Shown piece after piece: positions 18,082 to 25,871 of a DNA stretch of 64,000 nt. The notes under the pieces are model-generated. The model did not search any database and was not told the DNA's origin. It saw only the letters and a list, made by a program, of their open reading frames with translations. The DNA is from Veillonella parvula (GTDB taxonomy: Bacteria > Bacillota > Negativicutes > Veillonellales > Veillonellaceae), in assembly GCF_036456085.1 (NCBI RefSeq), contig NZ_CP138632.1, positions 1,469,001 through 1,533,000 of the forward strand, written 5' to 3'. Position numbers and translations under genes: made by a program. Position 1 is the stretch's first letter; each line of letters opens with the position of its first letter.

Positions 18082-18885
18082 TTATAAATTATAGTGAATT
18101 GTGATATCTGCATATTGTTGTGTACCTGTAGAATTTTCAGCACCGCCCACACTATAAGCATATTCCCTAGCATGTTCTGATAACATAGGGTCATCAGAAT
18201 TAAGAATTTCCACACTGGCAACACTACCACCTGGGGCAAAATAAATCCTTAGTGTCACATCACCTTGAATCCCCATAGTGTATGCATCTGTAGGGTAATT
18301 ACTATTAATTGCACTTTGTAAATTACTCCAATACCCATCATAGCTAAATACGCCGCCACCGCCGACATCTGCTTCAGTGCCTCCGGTACCTTCACGATCG
18401 CTAAGCCCTTCTCCACTTCCTGTTGATGCATACCCAATTCCAGGACCTTCAGGCCCGACAAGTCCACTCCCCGTATTGCTACCGACAGAAGATTGTTTAA
18501 TAGTACCTGTTTCACCAGCACGCGCTTGTTGACTGGACGGACTTACATCACTTTTTGTAGGAACAGCAGAGTTCCCATTTTGTCCTCCGTGACCGGCTCC
18601 ACCGTTATCAGGTTGAACTTTATTATTTTCCAATTCTTTTTGGTATTGAAGTTCATGAACCTTCTCTTCTTTAATCTGCTCTTTAATTTCTTCTACTTGT
18701 TTCTCCGCTTCCTGTTCCGTTAGAAAATTAATTTGCAAAGATCCGATCATTTGAGATTCGATGTAATCAGAAAAGGAAATAAAAGCAACACCAACCATAA
18801 TAATACTGATAATAGTGGCAATAACAAAGGCTTTTTTATAGGTCATATGTGGATATTTCCACACATCTACATATTTTTTCAGCAT
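18082..18885 (-). CDS. tonB: TonB energy transducer, Gly/Ser-rich linker
   Basis: A 267-residue TonB-type protein: a short cytoplasmic part, one transmembrane helix (about residues 20-40), a charged coiled-coil-like segment (about 60-90), a linker of about 110 residues rich in Gly and Ser, and a C-terminal TonB domain (about 185-267) with GDVTLRIYFAPGGSVASVEI. The linker of classical TonB is Pro-rich with Glu-Pro and Lys-Pro repeats; this one is not. It transmits energy from the proton-driven ExbBD complex to the receptor. The position directly after exbD (8-bp gap) confirms the call. Confidence 0.9.
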   Translation of the reverse strand: MLKKYVDVWKYPHMTYKKAFVIATIISIIMVGVAFISFSDYIESQMIGSLQINFLTEQEAEKQVEEIKEQIKEEKVHELQYQKELENNKVQPDNGGAGHGGQNGNSAVPTKSDVSPSSQQARAGETGTIKQSSVGSNTGSGLVGPEGPGIGYASTGSGEGLSDREGTGGTEADVGGGGVFSYDGYWSNLQSAINSNYPTDAYTMGIQGDVTLRIYFAPGGSVASVEILNSDDPMLSEHAREYAYSVGGAENSTGTQQYADITIHYNL

Positions 18886-18893
18886 AGCATCAC

Positions 18894-19298
18894 CTATTTA
18901 TTAACAGTGGCAATACTAATACTTGCAGCGCCGGCTACTTTCATATCATCCATTAACTCCACGACCTTGCCATAGCTCAAATCCTTATCGGCACGAATAA
19001 GGAAATTTTGATTTTTATTCTCTCCAATCTTGGCTTTCACAGAGCTAATAAGCTGTTCTTTCGTCACATACCCATCATCTATCATCAGCTGCCCAGATTT
19101 TTCAAAATCAATTAAAACCGGGCGCAACTCAGCGGACTGCTGCGTTTTCGTTTTTGGCAGTATAATAGATAAGGATTGTTGTGGAATTGTATATATGGTG
19201 CTAATCATAAAAAATACGAGCAAGAAAAAGATGATATCAATCATAGGAATAACCATTAAAGTAGGCTTTTCTCCCTCCATACGACTCATTCGTTTCAT
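18894..19298 (-). CDS. exbD: Biopolymer transport protein ExbD/TolR
   Basis: A 134-residue protein with one N-terminal transmembrane helix carrying the functional aspartate in PMIDIIFFLLVFFMIST (about residues 18-34), followed by a small periplasmic domain. Together with ExbB it forms the proton channel that powers TonB. Its ATG overlaps the exbB stop by 4 bp and tonB follows after 8 bp. The family includes TolR, but linkage to tonB and a receptor favours ExbD. Confidence 0.95.
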   Translation of the reverse strand: MKRMSRMEGEKPTLMVIPMIDIIFFLLVFFMISTIYTIPQQSLSIILPKTKTQQSAELRPVLIDFEKSGQLMIDDGYVTKEQLISSVKAKIGENKNQNFLIRADKDLSYGKVVELMDDMKVAGAASISIATVNK

Positions 19299-19906
19299 GC
19301 AGCATGCCCCCGATCATAAGAATCTAAAACACGAGAAAATGAATCTTCTAAACGAGATATCGTCATGCGTACATGATGGGTAAATGCAGCATGGAAACAT
19401 AATGCTACAATAGCCACGCAAAGCCCGGAAGCAGTTGCGACAAGGGCTTCCCCCACACCACCGGTAATAGCAGTAGGTACCGCACCGTCAGCACCGAATA
19501 CCTGAAAGGCACCAATCATACCCGTTACAGTACCAAGTAAGCCTAATAATGGTGCTATCGTAATAATGGTAGAGAGCCAATCAAGGCCACGAGAAGCGTG
19601 CGTATAAACATGAGCCACCATATCCTCCATTTTGGATTGCAATACATTACGATTCTGACACTGTCCAAGCACGCGAGGTAGATTATACGAAATATTAGCT
19701 GTATATTTAGATTCTAAGCTAGTTAATAAGGATTGCCAGTTCATTTCGCTCTCTTCTAATGCATCATTCAGAGCAAACATTTCCCGCTTCAATTGTCGAT
19801 AATAAGCTATACGTTCAATCGCTATAGCTACGGCAATGATAAGGGCCACTAGTAATGGCCACATAACAAATCCACCATGTAAGAATAATTCCCAAGCCTC
19901 TTTCAT
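19295..19906 (-). CDS. exbB: MotA/TolQ/ExbB proton channel protein
   Basis: A 203-residue inner-membrane protein with a first transmembrane segment at about residues 14-32 and two more at about 105-130 and 145-170. The signature GLDWLSTIITIAPLLGLLGT and VGEALVATASGLCVAI are typical of ExbB/TolQ. It is the first gene of the uptake operon, with a GGAGG site before the ATG at 19906. The stretch upstream (19907-20129) holds the probable promoter and a partial Fur-like box at 19995-20009. Confidence 0.95.
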   Translation of the reverse strand: MKEAWELFLHGGFVMWPLLVALIIAVAIAIERIAYYRQLKREMFALNDALEESEMNWQSLLTSLESKYTANISYNLPRVLGQCQNRNVLQSKMEDMVAHVYTHASRGLDWLSTIITIAPLLGLLGTVTGMIGAFQVFGADGAVPTAITGGVGEALVATASGLCVAIVALCFHAAFTHHVRMTISRLEDSFSRVLDSYDRGHAA

Positions 19907-20211
19907 CGTAAACCTCCTTTATTAACAGCTTAATTCTATAAACTTATTTTCTCCCCTACTAAACTAGTTTTAAATAAATCAAGTTACATCAAAACGATAA
20001 TTAAAATCACTTAATAAGTCTACCATATCATACTATATTTTCCAACATCATATAAATACCAGTCATTATAAAGGATATTATAAATTATAAACCTGAAATA
20101 AATTTGAACTTACGTCTCAATTGCAACGCAAAAAGAGACCTTGCTTTGATCAAGGTCTCTTTTTATTAAATTATATTTCCACTAACAAAATCACATCGTA
20201 CATAATCAGTA
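19907..20211. other. Promoter region of the tonB-linked operon
   Basis: 305 bp without a gene. It contains a degenerate Fur-type box (19995-20009, 11 of 14 defined positions of TGATAATnATTATCA on the minus strand) and the terminator of the DUF2922 gene (20130-20164). Confidence 0.5.
20130..20164 (-). terminator. Intrinsic terminator after the DUF2922 gene
   Basis: A perfect 14-bp stem including A and T runs, with a 7-nt loop, about 50 bp past the stop codon. Confidence 0.85.
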
Positions 20212-20433
20212 CTATTGCAATTCAGTAGTTTGTGTCTTTACTTCACGAGCCGTAGTAAATGCTGCTAATTCTGCATCACCAGCACCAAGAATGACTTTGT
20301 TAGCCACTAACGCATTAGCCGCTGTTTTAGCATCTTGTAAAGTAATTCCAGCACGAGGAGCACTAATTGTGACTGATGTGCTTTTACCACCGACCGTAGA
20401 AAATGTAAGATATACAACGCGTTTTTCCGCCAT
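20212..20433 (-). CDS. DUF2922 family small protein
   Basis: A 73-residue protein with alternating beta-strand pattern. The sequence VVYLTFSTVGGKSTSVTI and the central DAKTAANALVANKVI helix match DUF2922. A GTG at 20451 opens the frame, but its first codons contain the AAAGGAGG ribosome site, so the ATG at 20433 is the real start. The gene lies 205 bp after a DUF1659 gene; the two families regularly sit together in Firmicutes, often with a YvrJ peptide, which I could not find here. Function unknown. Confidence 0.85.
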   Translation of the reverse strand: MAEKRVVYLTFSTVGGKSTSVTISAPRAGITLQDAKTAANALVANKVILGAGDAELAAFTTAREVKTQTTELQ

Positions 20434-20656
20434 GTGGGCGCCTCCTTTCACGTTTCATAAACAAGTTCATCGAATCTAAATAGACTATATAAACAAGTTA
20501 AATTACAAATATGCCTATCTTCGATTCATATCAATAAGGATGGGAATGTGTGGACTTGCTATTTCTACACCTTTTTACGACTATATAAGAATGTACGAAA
20601 CCAGCAATTAAAAATGTGTTTGGATCACCTAAAACAAAATGGTAGAAAACCTACAC

Positions 20657-20863
20657 TTAATGTCCTAAGGATACTTCATTGACGCGGACCACGTCGGACA
20701 AGCTGTGGTCATACAAGGCTGCCAGCGCATTACCAACGGTTTTCACATGATCGTCAGACGCTTCTTCCGCAACACGAGTATAGGTTACGTCTTTGTACTT
20801 CGGCGCATCTTCGGTACCGATGTTAAAACGCAACACCAATTTAGTGCGTTTAATATTGGCCAT
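20657..20863 (-). CDS. DUF1659 family small protein
   Basis: A 68-residue protein beginning MANIKRTKLVLRFNIG. The strand-helix pattern and the central VKTVGNALAALYD helix match DUF1659. As with its neighbour, an upstream in-frame GTG is really part of the AAAGGAGGTG ribosome site, and the ATG at 20863 is preferred. It shares the general plan of the DUF2922 protein (two strands, a helix, a strand), so the pair may be distant paralogues. Function unknown. Confidence 0.85.
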   Translation of the reverse strand: MANIKRTKLVLRFNIGTEDAPKYKDVTYTRVAEEASDDHVKTVGNALAALYDHSLSDVVRVNEVSLGH

Positions 20864-20991
20864 CGTATCACCTCCTTTCACCCTCTTATATTCCTGAGGC
20901 CCTCATTCGACAACCCTCTTACCGTTATTTAAGGTACTTATGGTGAAAGTAGCTGAACTCTGACTGTAATACTATGAATTGAAATAGAAAA

Positions 20992-21050
20992 AGACCTCTA
21001 CCTAATGTTATCTAGAAGCTTATCAATCTAGATAACACCGGTAAAGGTCT
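20992..21050 (-). terminator. Two-level intrinsic terminator after the kinase-like gene
   Basis: An outer stem (AGACCTCTACC with GGTAAAGGTCT) encloses a perfect 10-bp inner stem (GTTATCTAGA with TCTAGATAAC). A T-run follows on the minus strand. Confidence 0.8.
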
Positions 21051-21088
21051 ATAAAGTGCTCTTACTACGAGTACTATCCATATACATA

Positions 21089-21835
21089 TTATTCGGTTTT
21101 CAAAGCCAACATAAAGTCATATGCTTTAACAGCGGCTTCAGTGTCCACAAAATGTAGAGGATTTAACATACGACAGAATTTAAAAAGATATTCATGTCTA
21201 CGCAAAATGTCTTTTATATGTAGCACTGTCTCACGGGCTGTACAGGCTGAGCTATAGCCATTCATCATAGCATATAGATAAGAAATAGGTAAATTATCCT
21301 CTCGAAAGAAGCTGTGAACAAAGATGAGTAAATCCCATCCTTGTGGTGTTAACTCAGGCCAACGGCGAGTATTCTCCCAATCGAGTAATGTGATCTTATC
21401 TAGTTCAGGCTCATATGTAATGTCGCGCATAGCAGGACGACCATGACTCAAACCATAATCATGCAAGCGACCCAATGTCTTGCCAAACATATAAAAAATA
21501 TGACTTAACATATCTTGCAAACTATCATCCTCTGGATGTTGAGCAGGCAATTGGCTATAATATGTTAACGTTTTGCCACAATCTTCTGTAACAAAATAAT
21601 GTTCTCTAAAACCAGCAATAACAGGAGCTACTGGTAATTGCGTATTCACAAAAGAAATCTTGTAAAACTCATAATCAAAAGAAGCTCTAGGTGCGGGCTT
21701 AATCCAACTAGAGCGATGGTTACTTATATCCTGTTTTACAAAGTACTGTTTGTTGTTAAAATCCACAGAAAAAACACGATGTTCTGTCTCTTGATCAATC
21801 ATTCGATCGATATATTCTAATAGCATATCATTCAT
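21089..21835 (-). CDS. Lipopolysaccharide-kinase-like (BUD32/WaaP-type) protein
   Basis: A 248-residue protein with a kinase-like fold. FVKQDI (about residue 29) could supply the nucleotide-binding lysine, LGRLHDYGLSHGRPAMRDI (about 134-152) resembles the HGD catalytic loop with Arg in place of Asp, and ITLLDWENTRRW (about 161-172) supplies the metal-binding Asp. This pattern fits LPS core kinases and related phosphotransferases. The ATG at 21835 follows a GGGGGA site; an upstream GTG at 21856 is less likely. It is monocistronic. In a diderm cell, phosphorylation of LPS core sugar is the best guess; the altered HGD loop makes catalysis uncertain. Confidence 0.6.
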   Translation of the reverse strand: MNDMLLEYIDRMIDQETEHRVFSVDFNNKQYFVKQDISNHRSSWIKPAPRASFDYEFYKISFVNTQLPVAPVIAGFREHYFVTEDCGKTLTYYSQLPAQHPEDDSLQDMLSHIFYMFGKTLGRLHDYGLSHGRPAMRDITYEPELDKITLLDWENTRRWPELTPQGWDLLIFVHSFFREDNLPISYLYAMMNGYSSACTARETVLHIKDILRRHEYLFKFCRMLNPLHFVDTEAAVKAYDFMLALKTE

Positions 21836-22150
21836 TATTTTCCCCCGTATATACACTCTATAATGCTAATCGCCCTCTCAAAGCATAATAACTAGCATTT
21901 CCAATATAATATCTCCCAAATTTATATTGTATAGTCTAGTATGTATAGCATTATAATAATTTATGAATTACAACATATTAGCTATTACTCATATAAGTGT
22001 ATACAATTTATGTACTTATTATACTACAATTATCAATCGATATCAAAATCAAATTTATTTATAAAGTTAGTATTTTACTGTATTTATTTTACATTTATCG
22101 GTTTATATATATTTCACGATTAATATTTCAGTACACTTAAATCCAAATCT

Positions 22151-22185
22151 ATTACTATTACTATTACTATTACCATTAACATTAC
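22151..22185. repeat. Hexanucleotide microsatellite
   Basis: Six imperfect copies of a 6-bp unit (ATTACT with ATTACC and ATTAAC variants). It lies in non-coding DNA and could vary in length between strains. Confidence 0.8.
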
Positions 22186-22210
22186 TGGAGCTCTATTTAT
22201 AGAAAAGAAA

Positions 22211-22236
22211 AACCCCCTAGCCTAAGCTAGGGGGTT
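22211..22236 (-). terminator. Intrinsic terminator of the sdhABE operon
   Basis: A perfect 11-bp GC-rich stem with a 4-nt loop and a T-run on the minus strand, 78 bp past the last stop codon. Confidence 0.85.
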
Positions 22237-22313
22237 CTTCTGGTAATTATGATAATAGGTTTAGATTCAGACTACTATATAGACCAACTCTGATCATGTC
22301 TAAATCAAACGAA

Positions 22314-23189
22314 TTAACCTACGAATTTTGTCACTGCTGCAGTGTCAGTTAAGTGACGTTTAGGCATGCCCATTTCAGCAGGGGAAATGCCAAGAGCAAG
22401 ACCTACTAATTGGGACATATGCAAGATTGGCATATCTTTGCCGCCGCCTACAACTTCTTTTGCTTCTTTTTGGAACATATCAAGTTGCATTTGGCAAAGT
22501 GGGCAAGGAGTAACTACGCAATCTGCGCCTTCTGTAGCCGCATCTTTGTTGATAGAGCCAGTCATTTGCATTACGGAATCATGTGCAGGGTATACAGCAT
22601 GGAAACCGCAGCAATCAAGTTTACGGGAGAAGTCGATTGGTGTAGCACCGATAGCGGAGATTAAATCTGCTAAAGATGTAGGCATTTGATAATCTTCGAA
22701 GCCCATTTCAGTTTGAGGGCGAAGAATATGGCAACCATAATATTCAGCTACACGTAAACCAGTTAAAGGTTTAACAACTTTAGCTTTCAATTTATCCAAA
22801 CCGTAATCGCGGATCAATACCCATAAGAAATGAGTAATATCAGTTGTACCGCGGTATTGTTTACCGATTTGAGCTAATTTTTTATTAACTTCGTTCTTTT
22901 CTTTTTCGTTTGCATCAAGTTCATTTTTAGCTTCACGAAGCATCAAAGTACAAGTGTTACATACAGTTAAAAGGTTCAAACCTTTTTCTTCTGCCAATGC
23001 AATGTTACGAGCATTTGTAGCAAGTGTAATTTCTGGAGCGATGTCTTGAACGTGGGACGCGCCACAGCAAGTCCAACCGTCAAGTTCTTCCAACTCGATG
23101 CCTAATTTTTTAGCTACAGCAACTGTTGCTAAGTAGTCTTCTTTGGCAGCGCTTTCAAGAACGCAACCTGGGAAAAATGCGTATTTCAT
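22314..23189 (-). CDS. sdhE: SdhE/HdrB-like subunit of fumarate reductase/succinate dehydrogenase
   Basis: A 291-residue protein with two CCG domains: FFPGC (about residue 6), WTCCGASH (about 39-46) and CNTC (about 77-80) in the first, CHILRP, LDCCGFHAVYP and CPLC (about 150-232) in the second. This is the heterodisulfide-reductase-B-like subunit of E-type succinate:quinone oxidoreductases (SdhABE, MfrABE). It replaces the haem-containing membrane anchors, binds an unusual iron-sulfur cluster, and attaches to the membrane by amphipathic helices. It is the last gene of the operon and its ATG touches the sdhB stop. Confidence 0.9.
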   Translation of the reverse strand: MKYAFFPGCVLESAAKEDYLATVAVAKKLGIELEELDGWTCCGASHVQDIAPEITLATNARNIALAEEKGLNLLTVCNTCTLMLREAKNELDANEKEKNEVNKKLAQIGKQYRGTTDITHFLWVLIRDYGLDKLKAKVVKPLTGLRVAEYYGCHILRPQTEMGFEDYQMPTSLADLISAIGATPIDFSRKLDCCGFHAVYPAHDSVMQMTGSINKDAATEGADCVVTPCPLCQMQLDMFQKEAKEVVGGGKDMPILHMSQLVGLALGISPAEMGMPKRHLTDTAAVTKFVG

Positions 23190-24151
23190 TATTTGCTTAC
23201 CTCCTCAGCTGCTTTCATAAGTCTGCGAACACCATCAATACCATTTACAGGTTTTTGAGGTACTACAAGTTCGAATGGATTGATTTTGCTGTGTTTCCAC
23301 AAACGTAAAGCATAGAATGCTTGTTTAGCGGAATCAACAACACCATCAGATTTCAAGCTCATAGAAACTTCTTTCAAGCGACCAGTTTTGTAAAGGTCCT
23401 CTTTGAAAGCAACTGCATGGCGAACGCCTTTGCTGTTAGTAAGACCAGCTTTTGTAGCTTCTTTACGCAAGTTGGAAATATCTTGAGCAGGTTTTAAGTG
23501 TTTAGGGCAACGGGAAATACAGTTCATACAGTGAACGCATTTCCAAAGACCGTTGTCGAATGCAGGTTGAATGTGAGCCATAGGTGCATCATCACGGCTA
23601 TCCAATACGAAACGGTTAGCTTTAGTGAATACATATGGTTCCAAGAAATCATCTTCACGAGCAGTCAATTTGTTACATTCGGATGCGCAGCAACCGCAAA
23701 GAATACATTCTGTACCGGCAACGAATTTTTTGAAGTCTGCCGGAGTTTGACGAACGATTTTGTCGCCTTCGTTGAATTCAGCTTTAAGGAAAATCCAAGG
23801 AGCAACTGTTTTCAAGCGATCAACTTTGGATTCCCAGTCAACAACTAAGTCACGGATAACACGGAAGTTGCCGATTGGAGCGATTGTCAATTCGTCTGTG
23901 CCATAACGTTCTGTTAATTCATCGATTTTAGATTCACAGCCGAGCATCGCTTCGCCGTTTACACGAATGGAGCAAGCGCCGCAAACTGCGGAACGGCAAG
24001 CTGCCAAGAATGTCAATGTTGGATCCTGTGTATCTTTAATTTTTTGAAGGCCCCAGAGGATTGTACGGTCAGGTTCGTAATCAAATTTGAAAGTCTGTAC
24101 AAACGCGCGACCTTGTTGGTAACGGTGAATATGGTAGGTGATTTGTCTCAT
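23189..24151 (-). CDS. sdhB: Fumarate reductase/succinate dehydrogenase iron-sulfur subunit
   Basis: A 320-residue subunit. The [2Fe-2S] cysteines are C52, C57, C60 and C72; two ferredoxin-type motifs follow, CILCGCCASECN (about 152-163) and CVHCMNCISRCP (about 210-221). It carries electrons between the flavin of SdhA and the SdhE subunit. The C-terminal about 80 residues after the last cluster are longer than in the standard 240-residue subunit. The gene lies 1 bp after sdhA. In a lactate fermenter the complex most likely reduces fumarate during succinate formation. Confidence 0.95.
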   Translation of the reverse strand: MRQITYHIHRYQQGRAFVQTFKFDYEPDRTILWGLQKIKDTQDPTLTFLAACRSAVCGACSIRVNGEAMLGCESKIDELTERYGTDELTIAPIGNFRVIRDLVVDWESKVDRLKTVAPWIFLKAEFNEGDKIVRQTPADFKKFVAGTECILCGCCASECNKLTAREDDFLEPYVFTKANRFVLDSRDDAPMAHIQPAFDNGLWKCVHCMNCISRCPKHLKPAQDISNLRKEATKAGLTNSKGVRHAVAFKEDLYKTGRLKEVSMSLKSDGVVDSAKQAFYALRLWKHSKINPFELVVPQKPVNGIDGVRRLMKAAEEVSK

Positions 24152-24152
24152 C

Positions 24153-25871
24153 TTAGTACTTCCTTTCTTGTGGTTCGTATTTAGTGAACACTACGTCGCG
24201 TTCTGTTAATTCGTATTGACCGTCAGCACCTAATTTGATCAAAGAATGTTTTAAGTATTTTTCATCATTACGTTTAGGATGGTCTTCACGAATATGAGCA
24301 CCACGAGATTCACGGCGGTGTAAAGCGCCCATAGCAATAGCTTTTGCTACTGTTAACATGGAGCCGATTTCACAATAGTTTACGAATGCCATATTGTAAG
24401 TACGTTCAGGGTCACCTACATAGCAAGTTTTATAATCTTCAATCAATTGTTCGATTTCTTTTAAGGCTTCAGTAATACCTTCTTCATTACGGAAGATACC
24501 TACTTTATTCCACATTGCATCAGCCAATGCATCGCGGATTTCTACAACCGGACGACCGCCTTCACGGGATGTTACTTCTGTGAAACGAGCTTCCCAAGCT
24601 TTTGCAGCTGCAGCAAGTTCCGCATCTACGTTAGGTTGTTCATGTGTTTCAGCATAATCAGCTGCGCCAGCACCGGATACCTTACCGAATACTACACCGT
24701 CTGCCAAGGAGTTACCACCCAAGCGGTTCGCACCGTGGATGGAGATACAAGATGCTTCGCCAGAAGCGAACAAACCAGGCAATTCACATGCACAAGTTTT
24801 GTAATCCACTACGTCGATACCGCCCATTGTATAGTGACATGTAGGACGAATAGGTACCGGTTGAGTCAATGGATCGCAATGTTCGAAGCACATAGCTAAG
24901 TCGCGGATACCATGAAGTTTTTCGATAATAACTTCAGGGCCCAAGTGACGAAGGTCAGCTACTACATATGCGTTAAGGCCAGAACCGAAACCACGACCTG
25001 CAGCGATTTCATCTTCGATCGCTTTCGCTACAACGTCACGAGATGCCAATTCCATTTTGTTAGGCGCATATTTTTTCATGAAACGTTCGCCTTCAGCGTT
25101 AAGAAGGTAACCACCTTCACCACGAACCGCTTCGGACATCAAGATACCAGTACGACCAAGACCAGTTGGATGGAATTGGATCATTTCCATATCTTTCAAG
25201 CCGTTACCAGCGCGGAATGCTGCTGCCATACCATCGCCTGTGGAAAGGAATGGGTTTGTAGTACGAGTCCAGAAGATACGGCCTGCACCACCAGTAGACA
25301 AGATAATAGCTTTCGCTTTAATTTGTTCTACGCGACCTTCTTTCATGTTCCAAACTACAGCGCCACCAACGTGACCTTCTGCAGATTTAACAAGATCTAA
25401 AAGATACCATTCTTGTAAGAAGTGTACGCCTTCTTTCAAGCATTGTTCGTAAGTTGTGTGCAAAATAACGTGACCAGTTTTATCCGCAGAGTAGCAAGTA
25501 CGTGGATAGGATTGACCACCGAAGTTACGTTGCGCAATTTTATTCTCTTCAGTACGGGAGAATGGAGCACCCATGTGGTCCATTTCAAGTACGCCTTCTG
25601 GACAACGAGAGCAGAAGAATTCGATTGCATCTTGGTCGCCAAGATAGTCAGAACCTTTTACAGTATCGAAAGTATGAGTTTCAACTGTATCTTCAGCTGC
25701 AACGTTGTTCAAACATGCATTTACACCGCCTTGCGCCATTGCTGTTGCAGAGCGAGTTGGGAAAATTTTAGTAATAAGAGCTACTTTTAAGCCTTTGCGA
25801 CGACCTACTTCAAGAGCCGCACGCATGCCGGCGCCACCGCTACCTACTACTAGAACATCAAACTGTTCCAT
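24153..25871 (-). CDS. sdhA: Fumarate reductase/succinate dehydrogenase flavoprotein subunit
   Basis: A 572-residue flavoprotein. The dinucleotide fold VVGSGGAGMRAALEV is at residues 8-22. Active-site elements HPTGLGRTGILMSEAVRGEG and CHYTMGGI are intact. The residue that normally carries covalently bound FAD is a histidine in FPTRSHT; here it reads FPTRSATAMAQGG with Ala at position 42, so FAD should be held non-covalently. There is no Tat signal, so the enzyme faces the cytoplasm. The ATG at 25871 has a GAGGAGG site. First gene of sdhABE, with an 885-bp upstream region that contains a Fur-type box 500 bp away. Confidence 0.95.
   Translation of the reverse strand: MEQFDVLVVGSGGAGMRAALEVGRRKGLKVALITKIFPTRSATAMAQGGVNACLNNVAAEDTVETHTFDTVKGSDYLGDQDAIEFFCSRCPEGVLEMDHMGAPFSRTEENKIAQRNFGGQSYPRTCYSADKTGHVILHTTYEQCLKEGVHFLQEWYLLDLVKSAEGHVGGAVVWNMKEGRVEQIKAKAIILSTGGAGRIFWTRTTNPFLSTGDGMAAAFRAGNGLKDMEMIQFHPTGLGRTGILMSEAVRGEGGYLLNAEGERFMKKYAPNKMELASRDVVAKAIEDEIAAGRGFGSGLNAYVVADLRHLGPEVIIEKLHGIRDLAMCFEHCDPLTQPVPIRPTCHYTMGGIDVVDYKTCACELPGLFASGEASCISIHGANRLGGNSLADGVVFGKVSGAGAADYAETHEQPNVDAELAAAAKAWEARFTEVTSREGGRPVVEIRDALADAMWNKVGIFRNEEGITEALKEIEQLIEDYKTCYVGDPERTYNMAFVNYCEIGSMLTVAKAIAMGALHRRESRGAHIREDHPKRNDEKYLKHSLIKLGADGQYELTERDVVFTKYEPQERKY

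Larger units (their letters stand above)
21857..22313. other. AT-rich intergenic region with a 6-bp microsatellite
   Basis: 457 bp with no credible gene. It holds the promoter of the kinase-like gene, a run of ATTACT/ATTACC units at 22151-22185, and the sdh operon terminator at 22211-22236. Confidence 0.6.

Noticed and set aside
20460-20656. YvrJ-type peptide expected near DUF1659/DUF2922 genes
   Set aside because: No short hydrophobic frame with a ribosome site was found in the 205-bp gap on either strand.
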